Assembly: GCF_000745485.1 (NCBI RefSeq)
Contig: NZ_KN050693.1
Location: 411,995-475,994, forward strand
From: Methanobacterium veterum
Lineage (GTDB): Archaea > Methanobacteriota > Methanobacteria > Methanobacteriales > Methanobacteriaceae
Length of the DNA: 64,000 nt
Reading direction: 5' to 3'
This document shows positions 18,680 to 28,191 of the stretch, piece by piece (position 1 is the first letter of the stretch; every line of letters starts with the position of its first letter). The translations under genes and the position numbers were made by a program. The notes beneath the pieces are model-generated. The model had not been told where the DNA came from. It ran no database searches and worked only from the letters and a program-made list of their open reading frames with translations.

Positions 18680-19651
18680 ATGAGTTCATCTGATGATAAT
18701 AAAAAAGAATCGTTAATTAAACTGGCTACAAACATTATGGGTCATAATCAATCTTTAGAAAGCTTTAATAAAGGTTTAGAACTTGTTGATGAAGCATTAG
18801 AATTGGATCCAGCTTATGCTTTAGCATGGAATCTTAAGGGCAACGTGCTTATAGGGATGGCCAATCTTGAAGAGGGAATTGAATGTTTAGATAAGGCTAT
18901 AAGACTAGATCCTGAATTAGCAGCTCCATGGTATAGTAAAGCACTGGTTTATCAAAAGTTAGGTAAATATGAAGAAGCAATTGAGTACTATGATAAATCT
19001 CTGGATTTGGGCTTTAAAAACTTTGAAAATCGCTATGTGGATATTTATTTTAGAAAAGGGTTAATTTTAAACCAGATCGGCCGATACGAGGATGCAGTTG
19101 AGTCATTTGATGAAATCCTGAAAATAAATCCATATAGTTTTGACGCGTTAGTTAGCAAGAGTTTAGCTCTGGGATTCCTTAATAAGTATGATGAAGAGTT
19201 AGAATGCTTAGAAAAAGTTTTAGAATTGGATCCTGAAAATCCTATGCTTTGGGCTAATAAAGGTGCGGTTCTTAATGAGCTTAAAAAGTTTGAAGAAGCT
19301 CTTAAATGCACAGATAAAGCCCTTGAAATTCTTGAAGACAAAGGGTTAGGGGTGCAGAATAAAAATCAAAACAAACAGATCACATGGCATGTTAGGGGAA
19401 ACAGTTTTCTGGGCCTTAAAAAGTATGATGAAGCTGTAGAAAGCTTTGATAAATCTTTGAGATTATATTCTGAAGGGGATATACCTCAAGTGTATATTGA
19501 TAGTTTAATTGGTAAGGGTAATGCTCTTGCAGGTCTTAATAAGTTCGAAGGAGCTTTGGAGTGTTATAATAGAGTACTGGAATTGAGTCCGGATTCCGTA
19601 GCTGCTAAAAAAGGAAAAGCGGATATTTCAGCGTATAAATCTGAAAAATAA
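18680..19651 (+). CDS. TPR-repeat protein
   Basis: A 323-residue soluble protein made of about seven to eight tetratricopeptide repeats with the A-LKGN-L--L---EEAI--D-AL-LDP pattern (for example AWNLKGNVLIGMANLEEGIEC and WANKGAVLNELKKFEEALKC). No catalytic domain. Such proteins are numerous in methanogens and act as protein-interaction scaffolds. The ATG at 18680 has AGGTG 8 bases upstream and is chosen over a GTG at 18671. Confidence 0.88.
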   Translation: MSSSDDNKKESLIKLATNIMGHNQSLESFNKGLELVDEALELDPAYALAWNLKGNVLIGMANLEEGIECLDKAIRLDPELAAPWYSKALVYQKLGKYEEAIEYYDKSLDLGFKNFENRYVDIYFRKGLILNQIGRYEDAVESFDEILKINPYSFDALVSKSLALGFLNKYDEELECLEKVLELDPENPMLWANKGAVLNELKKFEEALKCTDKALEILEDKGLGVQNKNQNKQITWHVRGNSFLGLKKYDEAVESFDKSLRLYSEGDIPQVYIDSLIGKGNALAGLNKFEGALECYNRVLELSPDSVAAKKGKADISAYKSEK

Positions 19652-19924
19652 TAACGAAATTTTTCTTATATTTTCATGTAATATATACTAAAAATTATAA
19701 GGATTAATGGTGATATTAATCTTTAAAGAGTTCAGGAAAGGAACATAATGATATTATGATTTATGTTACTGAATTAAATTAAATGGCTTGAAATTATAAA
19801 ATTTTCAGTCCAGTATTGTATTTACGAATTTAAAATAATATAATTATATAAATTACAAAATATAACAGTATAAGATAATTTAATTGAATAAATAAAAATT
19901 TTAACAGTTTTTAGGTGAAAAAAA

Positions 19925-20851
19925 ATGCTTGATCCATCTGATTTTATAAAGGAATCAATTGAAGGAATTAAAAAACAAATAGGAGACGAAAAAGCAATAA
20001 TAGCTCTCTCTGGAGGGGTAGATAGTTCTGTTGCATCAGTATTAGTCTCTGAAGCTATAGGGGATAACCTCCTGGCAGTGTTTGTTGACCACGGTCTTTT
20101 ACGTGAAGGGGAGGCCGAATACGTTAAAGAAACATTTGAACCAAGACTCAACTTTGACTGCATTGATGCAAGTGAAGAATTTTTAAAGGAACTTGAGGGA
20201 GTAGAAGACCCTGAGGAAAAACGTAAAATTATAGGTGAAGTTTTTATAAGGGTCTTTGAAAGAGAAGCAGAAAAAGAAGGTGCTAAATTTTTAGTACAAG
20301 GTACAATTGCACCGGATTGGATTGAAAGTGAAGGAAAAATTAAATCCCACCACAATGTAGCTTTACCTCATGGACTAGTTTTAGAACTGGTAGAACCTAT
20401 AAGAGAACTTTACAAAGATGAAGTGAGAGTTGTAGGAAGTGAAATGGGCCTTCCGGATGAAATAGTCAACAGGCAGCCATTCCCTGGTCCGGGACTTGCA
20501 GTCCGTGTTGTTGGAAAATTAACTCCTGAGAAGATAGAAATCTGCAGAAAGGCTAATGCTATCGTGGAAGAAGAAGTTAAAAAAGAAGGACTTGACGAAT
20601 CGCTCTGGCAGTACTTCGCAGTTTTAACTGATACTAAGGTTACAGGGGTTAAAGGGGATATAAGGGACTTTGGATACCTTGTAGTTTTGAGAATGGTTGA
20701 ATCGTGGGATGCAATGACAGCTAATGTGCCTGAACTCCCATGGGGAATGATAAGAACAATTTCAGCACGGATTACAGCTGAGGTTTCCGAAGTAACTCAT
20801 GTAGCTCTTTCAGTCAGTGATAAACCACCTAGCACTATTGAGTTTGCATAA
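19925..20851 (+). CDS. guaAB: GMP synthase ATP-pyrophosphatase subunit
   Basis: Activates XMP with ATP and aminates it using ammonia from GuaAA. The PP-loop [12 protein letters not shown] lies near residue 30, and the C-terminal dimerisation domain has [15 protein letters not shown] and ends KPPSTIEFA, as in GuaA C-termini. Length 308 residues, standard for the archaeal B subunit. AGGTGA lies 7 bases before the ATG. The glutaminase subunit is about 7 kb upstream rather than adjacent. Confidence 0.95.
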   Translation: MLDPSDFIKESIEGIKKQIGDEKAIIALSGGVDSSVASVLVSEAIGDNLLAVFVDHGLLREGEAEYVKETFEPRLNFDCIDASEEFLKELEGVEDPEEKRKIIGEVFIRVFEREAEKEGAKFLVQGTIAPDWIESEGKIKSHHNVALPHGLVLELVEPIRELYKDEVRVVGSEMGLPDEIVNRQPFPGPGLAVRVVGKLTPEKIEICRKANAIVEEEVKKEGLDESLWQYFAVLTDTKVTGVKGDIRDFGYLVVLRMVESWDAMTANVPELPWGMIRTISARITAEVSEVTHVALSVSDKPPSTIEFA

Positions 20852-20897
20852 TTTAATTAAATTTAACTTACTTTTTTTATTATTTTCAGGTTAAAGC

Positions 20898-21338
20898 ATG
20901 TCAGAACGGTTTAAAGAAATAATTACTCAAATTCCATTTGATCATGGTGATTTAAAAGTGGTTAACAGAAAAGAATATCAACCTTTATTTGAGGAATTAT
21001 TTGAGATCTATAAGAATTCTAGCCCTTTAGAAAAGTCTTCTATAAATGAATTTGTTCAAAACGATATAGATTTAAGTTACAAACTTGTTCATTGGATCCC
21101 TCCATGTTTAGAATCTGATCCAAAGCGTTATGTAATGTACAGGCTTATTTCAGCTTCAATCAGGGATGGAAAGCCTGATTTTCGTGATGATCTTCTTGAA
21201 CTAGTGCATTTATGGGATTTTTTAGAAGAAAAAGGATTAGATACTCAGGAAATCTTTGAGGAAGCTATAACTATCAGTGGTTCTTTCCTTTTTGATCAAA
21301 TTATGGATCCAAAGCGCAGGGAAGAATTGAGGTTTTAA
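20898..21338 (+). CDS. Conserved protein of unknown function (146 aa)
   Basis: A soluble, mostly helical, acidic protein (MSERFKEIITQIPFDHG...), with no signal peptide or membrane segment. No motif that I recognise; the middle has WIPPCLESDPKRYVMYRLISASIRDGKPD. It follows guaAB by 46 bases on the same strand and could be co-transcribed, though an AT-rich run in between could equally hold its own promoter. Only a weak AGGTT lies before the ATG. Confidence 0.7.
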   Translation: MSERFKEIITQIPFDHGDLKVVNRKEYQPLFEELFEIYKNSSPLEKSSINEFVQNDIDLSYKLVHWIPPCLESDPKRYVMYRLISASIRDGKPDFRDDLLELVHLWDFLEEKGLDTQEIFEEAITISGSFLFDQIMDPKRREELRF

Positions 21339-21399
21339 ATATCATTGAAAAAAATTAGAGAAATTTTTTAGTTAAATTATTTTAGTCAATAGACCGGTT

Positions 21400-22356
21400 T
21401 TAGATTTCTTCTAATTTATTTTGAATTATTGCATCTAATTTTTCAGTAACTGGCGTAGGGATGTTGTATTTTTTTCCTAATCTTATTATTGTTCCACCAA
21501 ATAAATCACCTTCATTCTTTTTGCCTTTTTCAATATCTTTATGATATGAAGTGGTTGTTTCATAGGGGAAATTATTAGCTTTTTCAAGAGATTCTTCAAT
21601 TATGGTTTCTTTTAGTTTTACTCCTTCAAAGACAGCAATTGAAACAATTTCTTCCATTATTTTTTGAACTTGCTCCCTTAGTTTTGAATTGGCCATTAGT
21701 TCACCTAAACTCTTATCATATGCGGCAGAAACAAGCCCAAATGGAGCAATGAAAATATATTTCTCCCAGATAGCAGGGAAAGAATCTCCAACCCACTCAT
21801 GATCAATATTTAGATTGTTAAATAGATCTATAATAGAATTGGGTACAAATAATGGATAATTTGGATCTTTACCCATGATTATTTTGCCCTCTCCCCCAGT
21901 TTGAGTTACAACTCCTGGTTTTTCAATGTAAGTTCCAACATATACACATGCAGGTAATATTATCCCTGCTTGTAGCTTTTTTCGAATTCTATTGTAAATA
22001 TCTACACCATTCAACAAAGGAATAATGATTGTGTCATCTTTTATATTGCCTGAAATTTTATCGACTGCTGCATCCAGATCATAACCTTTTACGCAGATTA
22101 GGACTAAATCTGGAGCTGGTATTTCATTGTAATTTTTTAATGCATCTGTTGGTTTACAGATTATCTCCTTCTCCTGAACTGTATTTAGGATTAATCCCCT
22201 TTCTTGAATTTTGTGCAAGTGATCTCCACGTGCTATGAAGTATATTTCTAGTTCCTTGAAAATTTCACTTTCATTGGCCATTTTGCCGCCAAAAAAGCCC
22301 CCTACGCCCCCAGTTCCATAAATGCATATTCTTTTTATTTCATTATCATATTTCAT
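21400..22356 (-). CDS. Ketopantoate reductase family protein (PanE/ApbA)
   Basis: A 318-residue NADPH-dependent reductase. The N-terminal Rossmann motif IYGTGGVGGFFGGKMA is followed by FIARGDHL, the CVKGYDLDAAV region with the conserved Lys, and LLNGVD. The C-terminal helical domain has WEKYIFIAPFGLVSA with the catalytic Lys and a terminal GDLFGGTIIRLGKKYNIPTPV. It probably reduces 2-dehydropantoate in CoA synthesis, although paralogues reduce other 2-oxo acids. Divergent from a MarR gene with a palindrome between them. Confidence 0.85.
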   Translation of the reverse strand: MKYDNEIKRICIYGTGGVGGFFGGKMANESEIFKELEIYFIARGDHLHKIQERGLILNTVQEKEIICKPTDALKNYNEIPAPDLVLICVKGYDLDAAVDKISGNIKDDTIIIPLLNGVDIYNRIRKKLQAGIILPACVYVGTYIEKPGVVTQTGGEGKIIMGKDPNYPLFVPNSIIDLFNNLNIDHEWVGDSFPAIWEKYIFIAPFGLVSAAYDKSLGELMANSKLREQVQKIMEEIVSIAVFEGVKLKETIIEESLEKANNFPYETTTSYHKDIEKGKKNEGDLFGGTIIRLGKKYNIPTPVTEKLDAIIQNKLEEI

Positions 22357-22372
22357 TTAATTATCTCCATCC

Positions 22373-22400
22373 AATTTAACATGATTAATTATGTTAAATT
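22373..22400. promoter_or_regulatory. Perfect 10-bp inverted repeat between panE-like and marR genes
   Basis: Arms AATTTAACAT (22373-22382) and ATGTTAAATT (22391-22400) with an 8-base spacer, in the 107-base divergent promoter region. Size and position fit a MarR-family operator controlling the regulator itself and perhaps the divergent reductase. Confidence 0.6.
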
Positions 22401-22463
22401 GCTATTTAAATATTTTGGAATATAATGATAATAAAAGCAATGTGTTTGAAAAGTGTGAAATAA

Positions 22464-22943
22464 ATGAAACCAGACGAAATTACTCATGAAACTATATTCC
22501 AGTTAATGATTCAATTCCTGAGAATCACAAAGAAGTTCAATGAACTGGAAAAGATGTCTATTGATGTAGGAATTGGGGAAAAACTTTATCCTTCTGAGTT
22601 TCATGTTATAGTAGCTGTTGGAAGCGGCTATGAAAATACTGTTACAGGACTAAGTAAAAGACTTGAAATTACAAAGGGCGCTGTTTCGCAGGTTGTAAAT
22701 AAACTTCAAGATAAAGGTTTCATAAATAAGGAACGAAATAAGGATTATGGGAAAGAAATTATCTTATCTTTAACTGAAAAAGGGCAAAATGCCTTTAAAG
22801 TTCAGGATGATTTCCATAAAAAGATGGAATATGAGTTTATAAACCATTTAGAAATGTTTACTCCTGAACAAATTGACTCTTTTCTCCAGATTTTACCTAG
22901 AATTGAAGAATATATCGATACCTTTTTAAAGAATAAAAAATAA
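22464..22943 (+). CDS. MarR family transcriptional regulator
   Basis: A 159-residue winged-helix protein. The recognition region is VTGLSKRLEITKGAVSQVVNKLQDKGFI, followed by the wing KDYGKEIILSLTEKG with its conserved Leu-Thr-Glu-Lys-Gly. Such regulators dissociate from DNA upon binding phenolic or other small ligands. It is 53 bases upstream of a GNAT acetyltransferase on the same strand, with a second palindrome between them. Confidence 0.9.
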   Translation: MKPDEITHETIFQLMIQFLRITKKFNELEKMSIDVGIGEKLYPSEFHVIVAVGSGYENTVTGLSKRLEITKGAVSQVVNKLQDKGFINKERNKDYGKEIILSLTEKGQNAFKVQDDFHKKMEYEFINHLEMFTPEQIDSFLQILPRIEEYIDTFLKNKK

Positions 22944-22957
22944 TATTTTTTTTATCA

Positions 22958-22980
22958 AACAGTTTAGCTACTAAACTGTT
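22958..22980 (+). promoter_or_regulatory. Inverted repeat between marR and acetyltransferase gene
   Basis: Arms AACAGTTTAG (22958-22967) and CTAAACTGTT (22971-22980) flank CTA. The repeat lies 16 bases before the acetyltransferase start. It could be an operator, or a small hairpin ending the marR mRNA. Its sequence differs from the 22373 palindrome, so the two need not bind the same protein. Confidence 0.5.
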
Positions 22981-22996
22981 AGGGAGAGATAATATT

Positions 22997-23560
22997 ATGT
23001 CCATAAAAACAGCGGTTAAAGATCATTTTTCATATAGTCCAATTTCAAGGCACCTTAAGAATCATTTTGATTATTTGCACGGATTTAGCGGTATGAAATT
23101 AGTTTATCAAGATGAAACTCTTTTAATGAGAAAATTCACAGTTCAAGATGCGGATAAATGTGCTAAACTGTTTAAGGAAGTGTTTTCAGAGTATCCCTGG
23201 TACGATAACTGGGTATCTTTGGAGCAGGCAAGAACCTATTTAATAGAATTAATCGAAAACCCTGTTTTTGAGGGATATGTTGCATATAGTGGATTAAAGT
23301 TGGTAGCAGTTTGCTTTGGTCATAGGAGATCATGGTGGATGGGAAAAGAACTGTTCATTGATGAGTTTTATGTGAGAAATGAAAGCCAGGGAAATGGAAT
23401 TGGAACCCGAATGATGGGTTATATAAAAAAACAGCTTATTGAAGAAGATTATACTCGTTTGGTTTTGTTAACCAATAATGGAATACCTGCTGAAGAATTT
23501 TATATCAAAAATGGGTTTTACAATAATCAGGACAGGACAGTTATGGTTAAAGATCTTTAA
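22997..23560 (+). CDS. GNAT family N-acetyltransferase
   Basis: A 187-residue protein with the acetyl-CoA binding signature near residues 125-140 (YVRNESQGNGIGTRMMGYI; R/Q-x-x-G-x-G/A) and a C-terminal ARLL-type strand VLLTNNGIPAEEFYIKNGF. The first 45 residues are an extra helical segment. Substrate unknown. GGGAG is 11 bases upstream of the ATG. Probably controlled with the preceding MarR gene. Confidence 0.88.
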   Translation: MSIKTAVKDHFSYSPISRHLKNHFDYLHGFSGMKLVYQDETLLMRKFTVQDADKCAKLFKEVFSEYPWYDNWVSLEQARTYLIELIENPVFEGYVAYSGLKLVAVCFGHRRSWWMGKELFIDEFYVRNESQGNGIGTRMMGYIKKQLIEEDYTRLVLLTNNGIPAEEFYIKNGFYNNQDRTVMVKDL

Positions 23561-23619
23561 AAAATAAAAAATGGATTTACCGGATATAAATTTAAAAAAA
23601 TAAAAATAAGCTGTTTTTA

Positions 23620-24474
23620 TTAAAATAAATCCTTGACATTCAAGTTAGCCTGGAAAGACTGAGCAACTATTGGATTTGCAGCTACTTCCGGTATTCCTAA
23701 ATCTTTTAAAACTATCTTACAGAATTCCATGGGCTCTAAAGATGGATCCATTTTGTTAATTTTTATAACTGACTTGTGAATGCTTTGAAGATAATCCAGA
23801 GCGTCATCCATAATCTGGTATACGCTGTCACCTTCTTGGGGGTCGTCCCATGAAGCTAGTAGCGTTTCAATTTTAGGAATGGATTTTAGTTTCTTAATTG
23901 AATTTACAGAGGTTTCAATATCCTCATAAATTGGCAAATCGCCTTTAAGTGGAACAGCATCTCCAGTTATTATAACTCTTTCTTCTTCTATTAAAAGAGA
24001 AATAGAACCTTTGGAATGGCCTGGAGTATGGATAACTTTCAAGCTAATATTTTCGTCTAAATCAAGTGTATCTCCATCTTCAAGGATATCATCAACATCA
24101 ACAGACCCTTCTACCAGCAAGTGGAAATTAGGTACCGGCCGTTCTTTTGCCTGTAATTCAACATCTTCAATCCACAGTATTTCGCCGGAATGGGCAGCGA
24201 TTTTACATCCTGATTTTGCCTTTATTGACCTGGCTGATCCGATATGATCAGGATGTGAATGTGTTAAAATCATTAAAGAAATATCTTCGGGCTTTAAACC
24301 GATTTTCTCCATATAATCAAAGATCACACTTTCAGATGCCACAACTCCGCTGTCAATTAAGCATACCTGTTCTCCATTTATCAGGTATGAATAAACGAAT
24401 CTATCAAGCGTTCCTAATTCAGTTTTTACCTGAAAAGGAATTTTTATTGCGTGGACATTTTTTCTAATTTCCAT
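23620..24474 (-). CDS. Metallo-beta-lactamase-fold hydrolase
   Basis: A 284-residue protein with the zinc motif LTHSHPDHIGSA near residue 75, HTPGHSKGSISLL near 155 and GDAVPL near 175. The C-terminal helical part is unlike glyoxalase II. It resembles generic MBL hydrolases that act on thioesters or lactones; no specific substrate can be assigned. A single gene between convergent neighbours. Confidence 0.85.
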   Translation of the reverse strand: MEIRKNVHAIKIPFQVKTELGTLDRFVYSYLINGEQVCLIDSGVVASESVIFDYMEKIGLKPEDISLMILTHSHPDHIGSARSIKAKSGCKIAAHSGEILWIEDVELQAKERPVPNFHLLVEGSVDVDDILEDGDTLDLDENISLKVIHTPGHSKGSISLLIEEERVIITGDAVPLKGDLPIYEDIETSVNSIKKLKSIPKIETLLASWDDPQEGDSVYQIMDDALDYLQSIHKSVIKINKMDPSLEPMEFCKIVLKDLGIPEVAANPIVAQSFQANLNVKDLF

Positions 24475-24544
24475 ATTTTTAACTCCTTAGTGATCTTTTT
24501 ATTTATTCAATATATTCAAGAAGAATACTCATTTAAAACTCATC

Positions 24545-25102
24545 TTATTTATAGTTTACAGCTGTTTTTATCCATTCGTCTGCAGACATGACTTCACTGA
24601 ACCTCGTGGCTTGTGTAATTAATATGGCTTTATGCAGTTCTTCAGCACTGATTTCTCCAGCATAATTTGATATATCAAGTGTTCCGGTAGCATCACTTAA
24701 AAACTCAACATTAAAACCTAGATGCATGGCATGCCTTGCAGTTGTATCACAGCACATTTGAGTCATGTATCCACTGATTACGAGGGTATCTATGTTGTTT
24801 TCTTTAAGCCAGAGCCCTAATTCTGTTCCTGTAAAACTTCCTGGCAAATTTTTCTCTATGATTTTATCATATTCTCTTTTCATTACTTCTTCATGAATTT
24901 TATGTCCATCAGTACCTTTTTTAAAGGTAGCTGCATCTTTTTCAGGATTGGTGTGTTGAATGAGAAGTACTGGAATTTTATTTTCATTTGCAAAATCTAT
25001 AACTTTAATAATATTTTCAAAGCTGTTTTCTGGATATGTAACTGGCAATTTACCAGTGAAATATTCATTCTGTACATCTATTACAAGCAGTGCTCTTTTC
25101 AT
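24545..25102 (-). CDS. Isochorismatase-like cysteine hydrolase
   Basis: A 185-residue alpha/beta hydrolase. Catalytic triad candidates are Asp in [10 protein letters not shown], Lys in the [15 protein letters not shown] region and the nucleophile Cys in [15 protein letters not shown]. The start at 25102 ([12 protein letters not shown]) is chosen because GAGG lies 7 bases upstream; an in-frame GTG at 25114 overlaps that site. Members hydrolyse amides such as nicotinamide or isochorismate-type vinyl ethers; the substrate is unknown. Confidence 0.88.
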   Translation of the reverse strand: MKRALLVIDVQNEYFTGKLPVTYPENSFENIIKVIDFANENKIPVLLIQHTNPEKDAATFKKGTDGHKIHEEVMKREYDKIIEKNLPGSFTGTELGLWLKENNIDTLVISGYMTQMCCDTTARHAMHLGFNVEFLSDATGTLDISNYAGEISAEELHKAILITQATRFSEVMSADEWIKTAVNYK

Positions 25103-25379
25103 ATTTTTCCTCACTTTCTAATTTATGATTAAATGAAACTATTAAAGTTAGAATGGTATTTTATAGTTAATAACTGGAATGTGATCTTCTTTTTAATGCT
25201 ATAATTATTTTAAACGCTCATGATAACGTGCAAAAATATTTACTTTATGTTAAATTATATTATTAGTTGAATTTGTTTAAAAGAATTCAATTTATTTAAT
25301 CAACAATTCACATAAATTATAGCAGTAACATTTGTAAAATATGCCTGAGCGAATTTAAGTAATATTTTGGAGTTGGTTC

Positions 25380-25922
25380 TTGGTGAGTGAAGAAAGGGCT
25401 AAAGAATTGTTTTTCAGTTATTATGGTAATGAATTTTTCATGTGGAAAGACGGTGATTTAGACGAATATAAAAGTTATAATATATCTAAAGACCAAGAAT
25501 TAATCTGGAAAGATGAATTAATAGATAAATTATGCTCAAAGCTCGATGTTAAACATAATAGTTCGCTTAATGGGTTGATACTAATTATAAACTATTTTGG
25601 TGAATATGATTTATTAAAAAAAGTACTGTATTTTATTTCAGATAATTACAGTGAAGCAGATTCTTTTTTAAAACTCAAGTATGCTGAAGAGTTATTTGAC
25701 ATAATAGAAAAGAGCAAATTTCATGAGCATGCTCCTGAAGATACTCTTTTAGAAACTAAAAAGTTTATTATAGTTATAATTAATGATATTTTAAGCAATA
25801 AAATAAAAATAAGCGCCGAATCTGAGAAAATTCTGGAATTTAATAGGGATATGTCTGATGAAAAGTATCTTGTCATGAGGACTAGGGATTTACTTAAAAA
25901 AATTGAATTTTATGGTATATAA
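25380..25922 (+). CDS. Hypothetical helical protein (180 aa)
   Basis: Soluble and acidic, starting at a TTG with GGAG 7 bases upstream (a GTG follows at 25383). The N-terminal part ELFFSYYGNEFFMWKDGDLDEYKSY is followed by helical repeats. It resembles short proteins from Firmicutes and methanogens that are not functionally known. No motifs for catalysis or DNA binding were seen. It stands alone, with about 280 AT-rich bases upstream. Confidence 0.65.
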   Translation: MVSEERAKELFFSYYGNEFFMWKDGDLDEYKSYNISKDQELIWKDELIDKLCSKLDVKHNSSLNGLILIINYFGEYDLLKKVLYFISDNYSEADSFLKLKYAEELFDIIEKSKFHEHAPEDTLLETKKFIIVIINDILSNKIKISAESEKILEFNRDMSDEKYLVMRTRDLLKKIEFYGI

Positions 25923-26060
25923 ATCTTGTAAATCCTTTATTTTATTTTAGATATATTTTTTAATTTAAGTGTCCCATTAAGGTTTAAGTAATGTTTTTAA
26001 GGGTCCATACTCATTTTTAATGCATTTATTTTTGTTAGTTCTATGAAAAGTTTATATAGT

Positions 26061-26099
26061 ACTTGTTATATATTATGATACAAGTTATATATAACAAGT
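26061..26099 (+). promoter_or_regulatory. PadR operator region with 12-bp inverted repeat
   Basis: Arms ACTTGTTATATA (26061-26072) and TATATAACAAGT (26088-26099), 15 bases apart. A further CAAGTTATATAT direct repeat occurs at 26081 and 26096. A TATA box (TTTATATA, 26051-26058) lies immediately upstream, so the dyad covers the expected transcription start of the PadR operon. This is the arrangement of an autorepressor site. Confidence 0.7.
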
Positions 26100-26134
26100 T
26101 ATATATTAAATCTTAAATTTTTTGGAGGATAGTA

Positions 26135-26689
26135 ATGTCGTTATCACATGCAATTTTAGGTCTTTTAACTTACAGGCCTCTAACTGGCTACGCTTTAAAA
26201 AAAATATTTGATAAATCGATATCTCATGTATGGTCGGCTAGTTTAAGTCAAATTTACAGAGAACTATCTGCTTTAGAAAAAAAAGGATATGTGCAATCAA
26301 CTATTAAAAAGCAGGAAGATCGGCCTGATAAGAAGATATATAATATAACTGAAGAAGGTAGAAATGCATTTCAGGAGTGGCTAAAAGATTTCTCAGGGAC
26401 TTTTACATCTCCAAAAAGGGATGAATTCATGCTTAAAATTTTCTTTGGGTCAAAATTAGAAAAAGAACAGTTAATAACAGAATTTAATCAATTTATTTTG
26501 CAAAAGAAAGAGTATCTAAGATCATTAAAAGGGATAGAAAAGAATTTTGGTAGATATCGCCATGAGTTTACAGTGGATATCCCTGAAAAAGAGGAGATCT
26601 TCTGGAATTTTACCATTAAAAGAGGCATAATGAATTTAGAAACTGCTGTAAAATGGGCTGAAGAATGTATTGAAGAATTAAAAAGTTAG
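26135..26689 (+). CDS. PadR family transcriptional regulator (long form)
   Basis: A 184-residue protein. The N-terminal winged helix (SHAILGLLTYRPLTGYALKKIFDKS...LSQIYRELSALEKKGYVQ) ends with ITEEGRNAFQEWL; the C-terminal Vir_C-like helical domain mediates dimerisation. GGAGG lies 6 bases before the ATG. It heads a same-strand run with an EFR1-type ferredoxin, an MBL hydrolase and a methyltransferase, and probably represses this set. Confidence 0.92.
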   Translation: MSLSHAILGLLTYRPLTGYALKKIFDKSISHVWSASLSQIYRELSALEKKGYVQSTIKKQEDRPDKKIYNITEEGRNAFQEWLKDFSGTFTSPKRDEFMLKIFFGSKLEKEQLITEFNQFILQKKEYLRSLKGIEKNFGRYRHEFTVDIPEKEEIFWNFTIKRGIMNLETAVKWAEECIEELKS

Positions 26690-26731
26690 GGAATGATTGA
26701 ATAAAATTAAATAAATTTTGGGGAAAAAGCT

Positions 26732-27520
26732 ATGAAAACTAAGATATTTTATTTTACTGGAACTGGCAACTCATTATCCGTTGCAAGAGATATTAGTAAT
26801 GAACTTGGGGGTGCAGAACTTGTTTCAATTCCTGCAGTTGTAGATGGACATATTGAAACCGATGATTCTGATATTGGGATTGTTTTTCCAGTTTATATGT
26901 GGGGAATACCTAATATGGTGGTTGATTTTGTTCAAAAACTTAAAATAAGCAGTGATCAATATGTTTTTGCTGTAACCACATGTGCAGGTCAGCCGGGTGA
27001 AACACTGGTTCAGCTGCAGAAGATGCTTCAAAAGAAAGGTACAGACTTACATGCAGGTTTTGCAGTTAGGGAAACTGCTAATACGATTCAGGAAGATAAC
27101 ATTTTTATTAAAATTGCCATGCTAATTGAAAGGAACAGCAAGATAACTAAGTCTGGAAAAGAAAGGCTTTCAGAGATGGTAGAAGTTATAACTAATAAAA
27201 AGGAACATGAACCTGAAACAAGTTCCGTGATGCTTAATAAATTTGGTAACTTCGTTTATGGGATGGGTATGAGCCGGATAAATACCATGGGTAAATTTTG
27301 GGCTGATGAAAAGTGCAGTATGTGCTTAAACTGCCAGAGGATTTGCCCGAGCAACAACATTGAAGTAGTAAATGATAAACCTCACTGGACTCAAAACTGC
27401 GAATTCTGCCAGGCATGTATTCAGTGGTGCCCTAAAGAGGCAATTCATATTAAAAATGAGGATCCTAAAAGGCGCTATCATAATCCTGAAATAAAGGTAA
27501 AAGATATAATGATAAGATAG
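26732..27520 (+). CDS. EFR1-family flavodoxin-ferredoxin fusion
   Basis: A 262-residue redox protein. Residues 1-160 are a flavodoxin-like domain with the FMN phosphate loop FTGTGNSLSVA and FPVYMWGIPNMV. Residues 190-240 carry two [4Fe-4S] motifs (CSMCLNCQRICP and CEFCQACIQWCP). It likely passes electrons between ferredoxin-type donors and a partner enzyme. It is the second gene of the PadR operon, 42 bases after padR and 6 or 15 bases before the next start. Confidence 0.92.
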   Translation: MKTKIFYFTGTGNSLSVARDISNELGGAELVSIPAVVDGHIETDDSDIGIVFPVYMWGIPNMVVDFVQKLKISSDQYVFAVTTCAGQPGETLVQLQKMLQKKGTDLHAGFAVRETANTIQEDNIFIKIAMLIERNSKITKSGKERLSEMVEVITNKKEHEPETSSVMLNKFGNFVYGMGMSRINTMGKFWADEKCSMCLNCQRICPSNNIEVVNDKPHWTQNCEFCQACIQWCPKEAIHIKNEDPKRRYHNPEIKVKDIMIR

Positions 27521-27535
27521 GGGGGGGTGGATTTC

Positions 27536-28165
27536 TTGAAAGTGACTAATGATGTTTATGCATTGGATTCAACAAAAGGAAATTATGCTTATTTAATTTT
27601 TGGCGAAGAAATAATTTTAGTTGATACAGGACGTCCTGGACAGGGAAAAGGGATTTTAAATGATTTGAAATCTATGGATATAGAACCTAAAGATGTTAAA
27701 CATATTTTAATAACACACCATGATGTAGACCATATTGGGAGCCTTGCTTTCCTGCAGCAGGCGACTGGGGCTAAAATATGGGCCTCAAAAGAAGATATTC
27801 CTTATATTTATGGAGAAAAAAACCGTCCTGGTATCAAAAAATTGATTTCATATATTATGAGAGTTAAAAAGCCGGAAAATATAAATTCTTATCCTGAAGA
27901 TGGAAAAATAGGGAATATTGAAGCTATATCCACTCCGGGACATACTCCGGGGCATGTATGTTTCATTTATAATGGTGTTTTATTTGCCGGTGACTTATTC
28001 AGGACATCAAATGGAAAAATAGCTCTCATGAAATCATTTATGAACTGGAATGATTCTGTTTTAAAAGAGTCCCTGGTTAAAATTGATAATTTTGATTTTG
28101 AGTGGATATGTCCTGCCCATGGTGAACCACTTAAAAGAAATGGGCAGTTAAAAGAATTGTATTAA
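27536..28165 (+). CDS. Metallo-beta-lactamase-fold hydrolase in PadR operon
   Basis: A 209-residue MBL protein with ITHHDVDHIGSL, STPGHTPGHVCF and FAGDLF motifs, and a C-terminal CPAHGEPL. The gene in front ends at a run of Gs. The TTG at 27536 is preferred as start because GGGGTGG lies 6 bases upstream; an in-frame GTG at 27527 lies within that site. It lacks a flavodoxin domain but follows a flavodoxin-ferredoxin gene, a combination reminiscent of flavodiiron-type systems split into separate genes. That functional link is inference. Confidence 0.85.
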   Translation: MKVTNDVYALDSTKGNYAYLIFGEEIILVDTGRPGQGKGILNDLKSMDIEPKDVKHILITHHDVDHIGSLAFLQQATGAKIWASKEDIPYIYGEKNRPGIKKLISYIMRVKKPENINSYPEDGKIGNIEAISTPGHTPGHVCFIYNGVLFAGDLFRTSNGKIALMKSFMNWNDSVLKESLVKIDNFDFEWICPAHGEPLKRNGQLKELY

Positions 28166-28191
28166 GGTATAAGCTTAGATGGGGAAAATAT

